Position numbers and translations under genes: made by a program
Assembly (NCBI GenBank): GCA_007693745.1
Contig: REDA01000031.1
Coordinates: 1-64,000, forward strand
Length of the DNA stretch: 64,000 nucleotides
DNA from: Balneolaceae bacterium
GTDB lineage: Bacteria; Bacteroidota; Rhodothermia; Balneolales; Balneolaceae
Direction of reading: 5' to 3'
The notes under the pieces: model-generated
Databases searched by the model: none
Seen by the model: only the letters and a program-made list of their open reading frames with translations
What the model was told of the DNA's origin: nothing
In this document: piece after piece, positions 33,797-42,869 of the stretch
How the letters are laid out: every line of letters starts with the position of its first letter
How positions within the stretch are numbered: position 1 is the stretch's first letter

Positions 33797-33821
33797 AACA
33801 ACAGAATATCAATACCAGGGA

Positions 33822-34535
33822 ATGGAAATAGAAGAATTTAATCTGACAAGATATTCCGGACGCAGTGTTCGTGAAATGCAGGTAGATGAACAGCCAAGGG
33901 AGAAGTTGCTGAAGTATGGGGCTGACTCTCTCTCAGATGCAGAGTTGCTTGCCATTATATTGCGAACCGGAACCAGATCATTAAATGTGATTGAGATGTC
34001 CAGAGCACTGATGCAGCATTTTAAAGGCCTCAGAAATCTTTCCAGGCAGAGCTGGCAGTCTTTAATGGTGATTCCGGGTGTGGCAAAAGTAAAGGCGATT
34101 ACAATGCAGGCCATGTTCGAATTGTCCCGGCGAATGCAGGTTGCTTCATTGGGGGATGAAGTTAAAATTACATCACCGGAACTGGCTGCTGCATATTTTA
34201 TACCATTATTAAGAGATTTAACCCATGAAGAATTTTATGTAGGCTTTTTGAATAATTCAAAAGTGCTGACAGGGTACAAGAAAATCAGTTCCGGAGGCAG
34301 TACCGCAACGATTGTAGAGCCGGCGGAAGTCTTGAGGCAGGCGATTTTGCATCAGGCGAACAGTATCCTGCTGATTCATAACCATCCGTCCGGCCAGCTG
34401 AAGGAGTCTTCGGCAGATCTCCTTCTTACAAGAAGAATATCAGAGTCGGGCCGCCTGCTCGGGATACCTGTAACAGATCATATCATTGTTGCAGGAAATG
34501 ACTTCATCAGCTTTAAATCAAAGCAACTGCTGTAA
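33822..34535 (+). CDS. radC: RadC-family JAMM-motif protein
   Basis: The 237-residue protein has an N-terminal helix-hairpin-helix part (PREKLLKYGADSLSDAELLAIILRTG, spanning residues ~21-46, and VIPGVAKVKA) and a C-terminal MPN/JAMM domain. The metal-binding motif HNHPSGxxxxSxxD is intact (LIHNHPSGQLKESSADLL, near 183-200). RadC is historically linked to DNA repair or recombination, but the biochemical role is not settled; JAMM domains are metalloproteases or isopeptidases. It is full length, with an ATG start. It precedes the sigma-factor gene by 154 nt, which leaves room for a separate promoter. Confidence 0.9.
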   Translation: MEIEEFNLTRYSGRSVREMQVDEQPREKLLKYGADSLSDAELLAIILRTGTRSLNVIEMSRALMQHFKGLRNLSRQSWQSLMVIPGVAKVKAITMQAMFELSRRMQVASLGDEVKITSPELAAAYFIPLLRDLTHEEFYVGFLNNSKVLTGYKKISSGGSTATIVEPAEVLRQAILHQANSILLIHNHPSGQLKESSADLLLTRRISESGRLLGIPVTDHIIVAGNDFISFKSKQLL

Positions 34536-34689
34536 AACTCATTACGGCCGGCGGCGGACTGATCCGTACAGGATTGACTGTAAGAAGGATTTGCAAAGTC
34601 TCCAGTGGCAGGATAATGCGGAAATTAACTTTATAAATGTGAACTGTGGAGTAAATGAAAATGAAAAAGTGATCGAAATGGTGAGATGA

Positions 34690-35232
34690 ATGGACTATTC
34701 AAATTTAGTTAAAGCAATTCAATCGGAAGACAGACGTGAAACGGACAGAATTTGTGCTGAGCTGCATCCAAGGCTAAAGAATTATCTTGTCGCTACCATG
34801 GGCGCTGCTCCGGATCTTGCAGAGGATGCAGTCCAGAATATGTTTGAATATCTAATCCCAAAAATCAGGCGGAATGAAATAACTACACCGTCCGGTCTGC
34901 TAAGCTATATGCAGACGGGAGTGAGGCACAATTATCTGAAGATCATTCGAAAGGAACAACTGAACAGTGGCGAACCCGAGAGCGATATGATCCCCGTCGA
35001 ACCCAATCAGGTATGGGATCTGGTGGACCGGGAAAAGAGGGAATTACTGGCGGGTTGTATAGGTAAACTGAGCAGTCACTACCGTTTGCTCATAGAGTTT
35101 CTGCTTGCACATCCCAACGCTGAATCGGAAGATGTGGCTGAGGAGTTTAACATTTCCGTAACCAACGCATGGGTCAGAAGGCACCGGGCAATTAAACTGT
35201 TGAATTCCTGTGTAGCCAAAAAACTGAAATAA
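34690..35232 (+). CDS. ECF-like RNA polymerase sigma factor
   Basis: The 180-residue protein has the two-part sigma-70 layout. The sigma-2 region spans about residues 10-95 (LHPRLKNYLVATMGAAPDLAEDAVQNMFEYLI, then LLSYMQTGVRHNYLKIIRKEQ), and sigma-4 spans about 120-178 with a helix-turn-helix (AESEDVAEEFNISVTNAWVRRHRAIKLL). The sigma-2 sequence is divergent: the usual DLVQEVFLR is replaced by DLAEDAVQNMFEYL. It should direct RNA polymerase to a small stress or envelope regulon. The gene 191 nt downstream encodes a one-helix membrane protein placed like an anti-sigma factor. The ATG follows directly on an in-frame-neutral AT-rich leader without a clear Shine-Dalgarno sequence. Confidence 0.75.
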   Translation: MDYSNLVKAIQSEDRRETDRICAELHPRLKNYLVATMGAAPDLAEDAVQNMFEYLIPKIRRNEITTPSGLLSYMQTGVRHNYLKIIRKEQLNSGEPESDMIPVEPNQVWDLVDREKRELLAGCIGKLSSHYRLLIEFLLAHPNAESEDVAEEFNISVTNAWVRRHRAIKLLNSCVAKKLK

Positions 35233-35423
35233 CCTGAAAAAATTTTTGTAAGGAATGAGCGGATAGTGGTTCATAAAAGAAGAGAGAAGCAGGTCGGGAA
35301 TTGAATGTACTGTCTCATAATGAAAATTGAGGGTACAGAAAAAACCCGGACTGAATATCAGGTCCTGAAAAAATAACAAAAAAACACTGTTTGTTATGGC
35401 AGACAGCGTTTTCAATATAGATA

Positions 35424-36203
35424 ATGATGACTGAAGACAAAGCTATTGCACTGACAAAAAAAATCGATAGGTACCTTAATGGGAAATTGACGCAGCCGGA
35501 AATTGATGAACTCTGGAGAGAGCTCATTGCGGATTCGTCGTCATATCAGCAATTCGAAACAGAGCTTCATCTCAGAAGTCTGATTCGTGAAAAGGTTCAG
35601 AAACAACCGGAAATAAAGGAGTCGGAGAAAACCAGGGAATACACTGCAACGGTTTGGATATGGCCGGTTGCGGCCCTGCTGCTCATCTCATTATTTCTTT
35701 ATCTGTTTACCCTCTCAAATCCGCCAAAACCCGATCAGCTTGCGATCGGGGTGATTGATTACAGGGATATGCTCAGTGCCGAAATCTTCCGTTCTGATTC
35801 TCAGACAGCCACAGAAACAGATATCCGGATTAATGAGGCGCTTGGTCTTGCCTATGGATCGGCATTCCGGGAATCGGAAGAGATCTATAACCGGCTTCTC
35901 GAAAGCGAACTCTCCCCGGATCAGCAATTGATTATTGAAATGAATCTGGGCATCATTTATTTCAATCTTGGTGAATATGATGATGCGGCCGCCCGGTTTT
36001 ACTCTGTGAGTAAAACAGAACCTGAAAATATTTTCATCCATGAGCAGGCACTCTGGTATCTGGCTCACAGTTACCTGCGTCAAGGGAAAGCGGGAAGGGC
36101 TCGCGACACGGCATTTGATGTGTATCATTTCAACGGCCGCTTTGCTGAAGAAGCACTGAACCTCATCAGAGAACTGGATCGGTTTCTTGTTAAAAAAGAT
36201 TGA
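35424..36203 (+). CDS. Single-pass membrane TPR protein, candidate anti-sigma partner
   Basis: The 259-residue protein has a cytosolic N-terminal part of about 75 residues (RYLNGKLTQPEIDELWREL, typical of the start of zinc-less anti-sigma domains in this phylum), one membrane helix (about 77-98) and a C-terminal region of tetratricopeptide-like repeats (GSAFRESEEIYNRLLES and MNLGIIYFNLGEYDDAAARFY, about 130-255), which would lie in the periplasm. I infer that it holds the upstream sigma factor through its cytosolic end and senses protein partners through the TPR part. The order sigma factor then membrane protein supports this; there is no experimental basis. ATG occurs twice at the start, so the first or second Met may be used. 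Confidence 0.7.
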   Translation: MMTEDKAIALTKKIDRYLNGKLTQPEIDELWRELIADSSSYQQFETELHLRSLIREKVQKQPEIKESEKTREYTATVWIWPVAALLLISLFLYLFTLSNPPKPDQLAIGVIDYRDMLSAEIFRSDSQTATETDIRINEALGLAYGSAFRESEEIYNRLLESELSPDQQLIIEMNLGIIYFNLGEYDDAAARFYSVSKTEPENIFIHEQALWYLAHSYLRQGKAGRARDTAFDVYHFNGRFAEEALNLIRELDRFLVKKD

Positions 36204-36276
36204 GTGGCGCAGCCGCAGAGTGAAAAAGGATCGACAAAAGGAGACGTACCGGATGGATACAGGGCTCCTGCCCCGG

Positions 36277-38523
36277 TCAATGTTTCATGAAAGATCTCGG
36301 AATCGGCTCATTCAGATTCTTGGTGTGATCCATGAAAAATTGCTGTGAGGCCAGTTTTTTATCAGACTTTTTCTTTTTCACTTTCACATAGTTCCCATTC
36401 GGCTTCATCATCCACCGTTGTGTGTTGTCGTGAAGGTAGATCCTCATCATGAAACCCAGATACCGTTTCAGTTCCGGGTTTTCAATGGGTGCCAGTACCT
36501 CTACCCGTGCATCCAGGTTTCTGTGCATCCAGTCTGCGGATCCGATATACCATGCATCTTCTCCTCCTTTATGGAAATAATAACAGCGTGAATGCTCCAG
36601 AAACCTGCCAATCACTGAATGGACGCGGATTTTTTCACTTAAACCCGGTTTTTGGGGAATGAGCCGGCAAACACCCCTGACGATCAGGTCGGTTTCAACA
36701 CCGGCCTGGGAAGCCTCATACAGTTTTTGAATAATCAGAGGGTCTTCAAGGCTGTTCATCTTGGCAATGATTTGCGCTTTACGTCCTTCAAGTGCCTCCT
36801 GAATCTCTCCATCAATCAGTTTTACAATATTGCTGCGAAGATGCCTGGGAGCTACAAAGGTTTTTTGAAATGTCTGCTCCGGTGCATAACCGGTCAGCAG
36901 GTTGAAGACATTCGTGACATCTGTGGCCAGTTCGTCGTCGCAGGTGAACAGACCAAGATCTTCGTACAGCTGCGCAGTATCGGGATGATAATTTCCGGTA
37001 CCGATGTGAACATAGCGCCGCAGTCCGGCAGTTTCCTCCCGGACAACAATCGTCAGCTTGGAGTGAATTTTAAGTCCCGGAATTCCATAGGAAACATGAA
37101 CCCCCGCTTTTTCAAGCTTTTGAGCCCAGGTAATATTCTGTTCTTCATCAAACCGGGCTTTCAGCTCAACAAGTACGGCTACCTGTTTATCATCTTCAGC
37201 CGCTTTAATCAGCGAATGCATCACAGCAGAATCGCTGGAGGTCCTGTAGAGAGTCTGCTTGATGGCAAGTACCTTGGGGTCATTGGCAGCTTCTTCAATA
37301 AAGCGCTGCGTTGACGTTTCAAAACTGTGGTAGGGATGATGGACCAGAAAATCACCATTCTTGATAACCTGAAAAATGTTTGGAGCACTTTCGTCCAGAG
37401 GGTGCCTGAACACCGGGTGCAGTGCCGGTACCCAGCTGTCAGATTTCAAATGAGGGAACCCGCCAAGTTTACACAACTGGGTTACGTCGGCGAGACCGAT
37501 GGGACCCTCCATTTCAAATACATACTGATCTTGGATGTTGAGATTGTTCAGAAGGGATGTGCGAATATCTCTGGGCATATTGCGGTCAATCTCCAGCCGA
37601 ACCACCTCGGCGAACTTCCGCTCTCTCAATTCATCTTCAATCATCTCCAGGAGATCGTCAGCTTCCTCTTCGTTTCGCTCGATATCAGCATTTCGGGTCA
37701 CCCTGAAAATATTTGCACTCAATACCTCCATGCCCGGGAAAAAACGCATCAGTTTCTCAACGATCAGATCTTTTACGGACAACAGAGTAACTGCCTCATC
37801 ACTTTGCTCCAGTTCAATCCAGCGAGGCCGGTTGGTTGGAATTTTTATTCTCGCGAATAGAATTTCACCACTCCTCGGGTTTCGCAGCTTGATTGCAAGG
37901 GAACGGCTTTTGTTGGAGATAAATGGAAACGGATGCGCCTGATCCACAGCAAGAGGGGTAACGATCGGATAAATCTGTTTTTCAAAATAATCATCCGCCC
38001 TCACTTTCAGTTCATCAGAGAGATCATTGTAAGGCGTGATACGGATCCCCTCTATTTCCAGTGCCGGTAAAATTTCTTTTAAAAAACAGTTCCGGTATGC
38101 CTTTATCATTTTCAGGACTTCATGACGAATTTCAGCCAGCTGTTCCTCTGGAGTACGCCCGTCCACAGTCAGCTCCGTAACACCCGCATGCACCTGTCTT
38201 TTCAGACCTCCAACCCGTTTCTGAAAAAATTCGTCGAGGTTGGAGCAGACGATCCCGATAAATTTGGTTCGCTCCAGAAGCGGATTTTTAGGGTTTAGCG
38301 CTTCAGCCAGTACCCTCCAGTTAAACTTCAGCCAGCTTAGCTCATAGTTATCGAAATAGTTTTTCCCAAAGATTTTTAAATCACTGCTGCGAGGGTCCTT
38401 ATTGAGGCCCTTGCTCTTTAATACCTTGTTCTTCAGCGGATTTGGCTTTGGTTTACCTTCCCCGATGTCCAAAAGATTTATGGGTTCGAAACCGGATCCT
38501 GATTTTTTGGTTGATTCAGACAT
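36277..38523 (-). CDS. ppk1: Polyphosphate kinase 1
   Basis: PPK1 reversibly makes inorganic polyphosphate from the gamma-phosphate of ATP. The 748-residue protein has an N-terminal extension of about 50 Lys/Pro/Asn-rich residues, then the PPK N, middle and two C-terminal phospholipase-D-like domains. The two catalytic histidines are recognisable in KIHSKLTIV (the autophosphorylated His of the family) and YVHIGTGNYHPDTAQLYEDLG. The C-terminus is basic (KVKKKKSDKK). It is convergent with the sigma/TPR operon and divergent from ruvB. The VTC-domain gene 18 kb away adds a second polyphosphate-related protein. Confidence 0.94.
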   Translation of the reverse strand: MSESTKKSGSGFEPINLLDIGEGKPKPNPLKNKVLKSKGLNKDPRSSDLKIFGKNYFDNYELSWLKFNWRVLAEALNPKNPLLERTKFIGIVCSNLDEFFQKRVGGLKRQVHAGVTELTVDGRTPEEQLAEIRHEVLKMIKAYRNCFLKEILPALEIEGIRITPYNDLSDELKVRADDYFEKQIYPIVTPLAVDQAHPFPFISNKSRSLAIKLRNPRSGEILFARIKIPTNRPRWIELEQSDEAVTLLSVKDLIVEKLMRFFPGMEVLSANIFRVTRNADIERNEEEADDLLEMIEDELRERKFAEVVRLEIDRNMPRDIRTSLLNNLNIQDQYVFEMEGPIGLADVTQLCKLGGFPHLKSDSWVPALHPVFRHPLDESAPNIFQVIKNGDFLVHHPYHSFETSTQRFIEEAANDPKVLAIKQTLYRTSSDSAVMHSLIKAAEDDKQVAVLVELKARFDEEQNITWAQKLEKAGVHVSYGIPGLKIHSKLTIVVREETAGLRRYVHIGTGNYHPDTAQLYEDLGLFTCDDELATDVTNVFNLLTGYAPEQTFQKTFVAPRHLRSNIVKLIDGEIQEALEGRKAQIIAKMNSLEDPLIIQKLYEASQAGVETDLIVRGVCRLIPQKPGLSEKIRVHSVIGRFLEHSRCYYFHKGGEDAWYIGSADWMHRNLDARVEVLAPIENPELKRYLGFMMRIYLHDNTQRWMMKPNGNYVKVKKKKSDKKLASQQFFMDHTKNLNEPIPRSFMKH

Positions 38524-38875
38524 AAGGTTGAAAATTTAGTTACTTCGGTGCTTTCTCCTGAAAGGGAGTGAATTCGTTTGGAATCGATGTTTCCTGACGC
38601 CTCTTTGAGTAAATTATATCGCAGTGAAAGCAGATTCCGGACATAAATTCAGAGTTGCAATCCTGACAGGTAAAGGTATCAAAGGCGCGGATGATTTGAA
38701 AAAAATCTCTGCCCGGCAGCGATCTGTTGATCTGACGGGAACCTGTTGAGTAAACTTTGTCAACTATTTGTAACTTCTCTTTGAAACGGAACAGTAAAGA
38801 TCTCTATTGCTGCACTGATTCGTAAAGCAGTGAATTGGGTACGGGGGCAGTAGTAAAACCGATTCCATTGTTTCC
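38524..38875. other. Divergent intergenic region ppk1/ruvB, nothing recognised
   Basis: This 352-nt gap should hold the promoters of ppk1 and ruvB. I find no Pho-box-like direct repeat, hairpin terminator or RNA gene; only AT-rich patches such as ACTTTGTCAACTATTTGTAA near 38754-38773. Confidence 0.5.
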
Positions 38876-39937
38876 GTGAGCATCCATCTGAATATCAAAC
38901 AAAAAGATTACGTGCAGAATCCACTTTTAAATGCTGATGAGAAAGACCCTGTTGCGGATGAACATCTTCGCCCCTCCTCTATACAGGAGTTTATCGGGCA
39001 GAAAAAAGTCATCAATAATTTGTCCGTTTTTATCCAGGCAGCGAAAAAAAGAGCGGAAGCTCTCGATCATGTGATTATTTCCGGCCCTCCCGGTCTGGGA
39101 AAAACCACGCTGGCCTATATCATCTCCAGGGAGATGGGGGTACAGATACGGCCCACCACAGGCCCGGTTCTGGAAAAGCCGGGGGATCTTGCCGGCCTCC
39201 TCACCAATCTCGAAAAGGGAGATGTTCTTTTTATTGATGAAATTCACCGGCTCAACCCGGTTGTGGAAGAGTATCTCTACTCAGCCATGGAGGATTACAA
39301 ACTGGATATCGTGATCGATTCCGGGCCCAATGCCCGCAGTGTCCAGATCGATCTTAATGAATTTACCCTTGTCGGGGCGACAACCAGAAAGGGTCTGCTC
39401 ACCGCACCACTGCGTGCCCGCTTTGGAATTGATATGAGGCTGGACTACTACGATTCGGAACTGCTGCAGAGAATCGCCCTTCGGACAGCTCATATTCTCG
39501 GTTTTGGAATCACCGAAACCGGGGCATATGAAATTGCAAGAAGGAGCCGGGGGACTCCGAGGATTGTCAACAAACTGCTGCGCCGGACACGGGATTTTGC
39601 TCAGGTGGATGGGCTGGATACGATCGATGACAAGATAGCAGATAAGGCACTCAATGCGCTGGATGTGGATCGCAACGGGCTGGATGATATGGATGTGCGA
39701 ATCCTCAGAGCGATCATTGAAAACTATAAGGGCGGCCCTGTGGGACTCGGAACGCTCTCTGTTGCTGTGGGGGAAGACAAAGGAACAATTGAGGAGGTGT
39801 ATGAGCCATTTTTAATTAAGGAGGGTTTTATGCAGCGAACCCCCAAGGGAAGGGTTGTCACCATGAAGTCATACGATTACCTGAATGTAAAACCGGAAAA
39901 CAAGGGTGCCGGAAAAGATACTCCCGGCCTTTTTTGA
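38876..39937 (+). CDS. ruvB: Holliday junction branch migration helicase subunit
   Basis: RuvB is the AAA+ motor that, with RuvA, moves Holliday junctions during recombinational repair. The 353-residue protein contains the RuvB signature [15 protein letters not shown], Walker [10 protein letters not shown] (about 67-75), Walker [11 protein letters not shown], sensor [19 protein letters not shown], the arginine-finger region and a winged-helix C-terminus ([28 protein letters not shown], about 283-310). The start is GTG at 38876; no ATG gives the full N-terminus. The metK gene follows after 150 nt. Confidence 0.94.
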   Translation: MSIHLNIKQKDYVQNPLLNADEKDPVADEHLRPSSIQEFIGQKKVINNLSVFIQAAKKRAEALDHVIISGPPGLGKTTLAYIISREMGVQIRPTTGPVLEKPGDLAGLLTNLEKGDVLFIDEIHRLNPVVEEYLYSAMEDYKLDIVIDSGPNARSVQIDLNEFTLVGATTRKGLLTAPLRARFGIDMRLDYYDSELLQRIALRTAHILGFGITETGAYEIARRSRGTPRIVNKLLRRTRDFAQVDGLDTIDDKIADKALNALDVDRNGLDDMDVRILRAIIENYKGGPVGLGTLSVAVGEDKGTIEEVYEPFLIKEGFMQRTPKGRVVTMKSYDYLNVKPENKGAGKDTPGLF

Positions 39938-40039
39938 AAGAGTTGTTTTGTCACCAAAAACAGATGCGGGATTGTGCATCGAATTACAACACAATCATCA
40001 AAAAAGAAGCCAAATGGCCGAAATTATTGTACAAAAATT

Positions 40040-40056
40040 TCCTTAAATTTTAAGGA
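40040..40056. promoter_or_regulatory. Palindrome in the metK leader
   Basis: TCCTTAAA and TTTAAGGA flank a single T, making a 17-nt perfect palindrome 31 nt before the metK start. It could be an operator, or a hairpin in the leader mRNA. The leader does not show the architecture of a SAM riboswitch. Confidence 0.35.
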
Positions 40057-40087
40057 TATAACCGAAACACAATGTTTGAAGACTGAT

Positions 40088-41239
40088 ATGAAAAATCTTT
40101 TTACCTCAGAATCTGTATCGGAAGGGCATCCGGATAAAGTATCCGATCAGATCTCCGATGCAATCCTGGACGCAATGCTTTCACAGGATCCTGAATCAAG
40201 AGTGGCTGTGGAAACCCTCGTTACGACCGGGCTGGCTGTTGTGGCCGGTGAAGTGCGTACCACAGCCTATGTGGACATCCAGGAAACCGTGCGCGAGGTG
40301 ATCCGACGAATCGGATATACCAAAGCATCCTACCGTTTTGATGCAGATTCCTGCGGTGTGGTTTCAGCGATCCATCAGCAGAGTGCAGATATCGCGATGG
40401 GAGTGGACGAAGGCGACAATAAGGCTCAGGGTGCCGGCGATCAGGGTATGATGTTCGGATATGCCACAACCGAAACACCTGCCTTCATGCCGATGACCCT
40501 GCAGTACTCTCACGAGCTTCTGAAGAAACTGGCTCATATCCGTAAAGAGACCGCGCTGATGCCCTATCTGGCTCCCGACAGCAAGAGCCAGGTAACTGTC
40601 GAGTATGATGAAAACAACAAGCCCAAACGTGTGGATACCATCGTAATCTCCACCCAGCATGACGAGGGAGTGGATCAGTCGCAAATCAAGGCCGATATTA
40701 AAAAACACCTGATCTCAGCCGTGATACCGGCCGATCTGATGGACGCAGATACCATTCTGCATGTGAACCCAACCGGAAAGTTTGTGATCGGTGGTCCGCA
40801 CGGAGATACCGGCCTTACCGGCCGCAAGATTATCGTGGATACCTACGGTGGACGCGGAGCGCATGGCGGCGGAGCCTTTTCCGGAAAGGACTCTTCCAAG
40901 GTGGATCGAAGTGCTGCTTACGCAACCCGCCACATTGCCAAAAATGTGGTTGCGGCCGGCCTTGCAGAGGAGTGCCTGGTTCAGGTGGCGTACGCCATTG
41001 GTGTGGCTGATCCCGTTTCCATCAATGTGAATACATACGGTACAGGCAAAGTGAGCGACAAGCAGCTTGCGGAGGCGATCACCCGCGTGTTTGACATGAC
41101 ACCCGCGGCGATTGTATCCCGGTTTAAACTCAAGACTCCCGGATTTCTGGAGACAGCCGCCTATGGCCATTTTGGCCGGGACGAGTTTACATGGGAGAAG
41201 CTCGACTATGTGGATGCCATCGCCAATGCTGTGAAATAG
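40088..41239 (+). CDS. metK: S-adenosylmethionine synthase
   Basis: MetK makes SAM from methionine and ATP in the cytosol. I start at the ATG at 40088 (383 residues), where the family begins with [24 protein letters not shown]; an in-frame upstream extension of 38 residues is not family-like. Motifs: GHPDKVSDQ (Met/Mg site), [12 protein letters not shown] (signature 1, about 114-125), [19 protein letters not shown], and [19 protein letters not shown] (signature 2). The length is normal. It ends with a clear terminator 105 nt downstream. The SAM-using queA gene is 9 kb away. Confidence 0.95.
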   Translation: MKNLFTSESVSEGHPDKVSDQISDAILDAMLSQDPESRVAVETLVTTGLAVVAGEVRTTAYVDIQETVREVIRRIGYTKASYRFDADSCGVVSAIHQQSADIAMGVDEGDNKAQGAGDQGMMFGYATTETPAFMPMTLQYSHELLKKLAHIRKETALMPYLAPDSKSQVTVEYDENNKPKRVDTIVISTQHDEGVDQSQIKADIKKHLISAVIPADLMDADTILHVNPTGKFVIGGPHGDTGLTGRKIIVDTYGGRGAHGGGAFSGKDSSKVDRSAAYATRHIAKNVVAAGLAEECLVQVAYAIGVADPVSINVNTYGTGKVSDKQLAEAITRVFDMTPAAIVSRFKLKTPGFLETAAYGHFGRDEFTWEKLDYVDAIANAVK

Positions 41240-41565
41240 CCTTTTAAGCATCAGTGGCAGCTTTTCACAGGTTCGGAATCACGGCAACAGACGGATTCTG
41301 ATTGAACCGGTGTTTGGAGACCATTTCATAACCCTGTTAGAGTGAGCCTGTATTCAATTTTTGGATACAGGCTTTTTTTTGTTTTTAAAACGGCCATGAA
41401 ATAGCTATGTTCACCATGCATTTTATTGCATGTTAAACGGAACCCCGCCACTTCATCATTTATCCAGCCAGGAATACTCAGGCCAGCCTGATTGCAGTAT
41501 CGGATTGCCTGGCCGGGAGTGAGTGGAACGATTCCGGAGTAACCAGAACCCAAAATTTCCGAGTG
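41240..41565. other. Intergenic region metK/amidohydrolase with a terminator
   Basis: This 326-nt gap contains the terminator at 41345-41380, after which about 180 nt precede the amidohydrolase start. That second part has no recognisable element and probably carries the promoter of the amidohydrolase pair. Confidence 0.5.
41345..41380 (+). terminator. Rho-independent terminator after metK
   Basis: AGCCTGTAT pairs perfectly with ATACAGGCT, extended inward by weaker pairs, around a T-rich loop, and is followed by eight T residues. It is 105 nt after the metK stop. Confidence 0.85.
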
Positions 41566-42858
41566 ATGAAAAAAAGATTGTTTTTGATGGCTCTGTTTTG
41601 TCTGCTGCCCATCCTGCTGATGGCGCAGGAGAGGCCGCACCTCTTTACGGGAGCAGAGATCATCCCCATTGCAGGGGACCCGATTCCGAATGGTGTACTC
41701 ATTGTACAGAACGGAGTAGTTGTTGCAGTGGGGGCCGCCGGGGAGGTAGAGATTCCCGCCAACGCCATTCCGTTTGATATGAGAGGCAAAGTGATTATGC
41801 CCGGTCTTGTAGATACACACTCACATATTGGAGAGGGAGACGGTGGTGACCGTTCTGCCACACTTCATCCCGACGTGAGAATAATGGATACCATTGACCC
41901 GCGCAGCAGCACATTCCGGAAAGCACTGTCGGGCGGTCTCACATCCGTGAATATCATGCCGGGATCCGGCCATCTGATGAGCGGCCAGACTGTCTATGTG
42001 AAACCGCGGCCGGCCAATACTATCGAAGAGATGCTCATTGTGGTGGATGAACAGACCGGTATTTACGGGGGCCTGAAGATGGCCAACGGAACCAACCCGC
42101 TTCGTGCGGCGGGTTCCCCGGGAACGCGTGCAAAATCGGCTGCCATGGTGCGTGAGCTTTTTGTGCAGGCGCAGGAGTATAAGGCAAAGCTGGATGAAGC
42201 GGATGGAGATCCGGAAAAAATGCCGGCCCGGAATCTGCAGATGGAGGCTCTTGTGGAAGTGCTGGAGGGAAAGAGAATTGTACACCATCACACCCACCGT
42301 CATGATGATATACTTACCGCGATCCGGCTGGCTGACGAATTTGGGTACCGAATGGTGCTGCAGCATGTGAGTGAAGCCTGGAAAGTAGCTGATGAAATTG
42401 CCGCCGCCGGGTATCCGGCATCTATCATCACACTCGATTCGCCGGGCGGAAAACTGGAGGCGATCAATCTGCTCAATATCAACGGGCGGGAACTGGAGGA
42501 GTCGGGGGCACTGTTCGCATTCCATTCCGATGACCCCATTGTCGATTCACGCTTCTTACTCCGTTCAGCCGTGATGGCTGTCAAGGAGGGAATGAGCCGG
42601 GAGATGGCGCTGAAAGCTCTTACACTGAACGGTGCTGCAATGATGGATATCGCTCACCGGGTGGGTTCTCTGGAGCCGGGCAAGGATGCAGATTTCATTA
42701 TCCTCTCCGGAGATCCGTTCAGTATCTACACGCATGTTGAACAGACATGGATCGAGGGCGAAAAGGTCTGGGACCGTGACAACCCGGAAGACCGCATCTA
42801 CGCAACGGGAGGATATGAGATCTTCCGTTCATCCGCACATCACCATCATCACGATTGA
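41566..42858 (+). CDS. Secreted amidohydrolase, imidazolonepropionase-like, metal site intact
   Basis: I take the ATG at 41566 rather than the preceding GTG. The 430-residue protein has a signal peptide ending at LLMAQ and an amidohydrolase-superfamily TIM barrel with the flanking beta-sandwich. Metal-ligand motifs are complete: VDTHSHIG (HxH, near 88-92), HHHTHRHDD, LQHVSEAW and FHSDDP (the catalytic Asp). The SLEPGKDADFIILSGDP segment is typical of the superfamily. It probably hydrolyses a cyclic amide or dipeptide in the periplasm; the substrate is not evident. The C-terminus ends in a natural run of five histidines (HHHHHD). The next gene encodes a paralogue, starting 11 nt after this stop. 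Confidence 0.85.
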   Translation: MKKRLFLMALFCLLPILLMAQERPHLFTGAEIIPIAGDPIPNGVLIVQNGVVVAVGAAGEVEIPANAIPFDMRGKVIMPGLVDTHSHIGEGDGGDRSATLHPDVRIMDTIDPRSSTFRKALSGGLTSVNIMPGSGHLMSGQTVYVKPRPANTIEEMLIVVDEQTGIYGGLKMANGTNPLRAAGSPGTRAKSAAMVRELFVQAQEYKAKLDEADGDPEKMPARNLQMEALVEVLEGKRIVHHHTHRHDDILTAIRLADEFGYRMVLQHVSEAWKVADEIAAAGYPASIITLDSPGGKLEAINLLNINGRELEESGALFAFHSDDPIVDSRFLLRSAVMAVKEGMSREMALKALTLNGAAMMDIAHRVGSLEPGKDADFIILSGDPFSIYTHVEQTWIEGEKVWDRDNPEDRIYATGGYEIFRSSAHHHHHD

Positions 42859-42869
42859 GGGGACTGAAT

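Larger units (their letters stand above)
33359..33821. other. Divergent intergenic region with a long hairpin and a palindrome
   Basis: This 463-nt AT-rich gap between xseB (minus) and radC (plus) holds a 14-bp perfect inverted repeat at 33416-33461 and a 17-nt palindrome at 33780-33796, listed separately. The rest, including the A-rich stretch 33720-33780, shows no coding sequence or repeat I recognise. Confidence 0.5.

Noticed and set aside
34589-34606. Possible remnant of the dispersed repeat (TTTGCAAAGTCTCC)
   Set aside because: It matches about 13 of 16 bases of one repeat end, but no second end or interior is nearby, so chance is likely.
39938-40087. SAM riboswitch upstream of metK
   Set aside because: The 150-nt leader lacks the multi-stem core and conserved blocks of known SAM riboswitches; only a 17-nt palindrome is seen.
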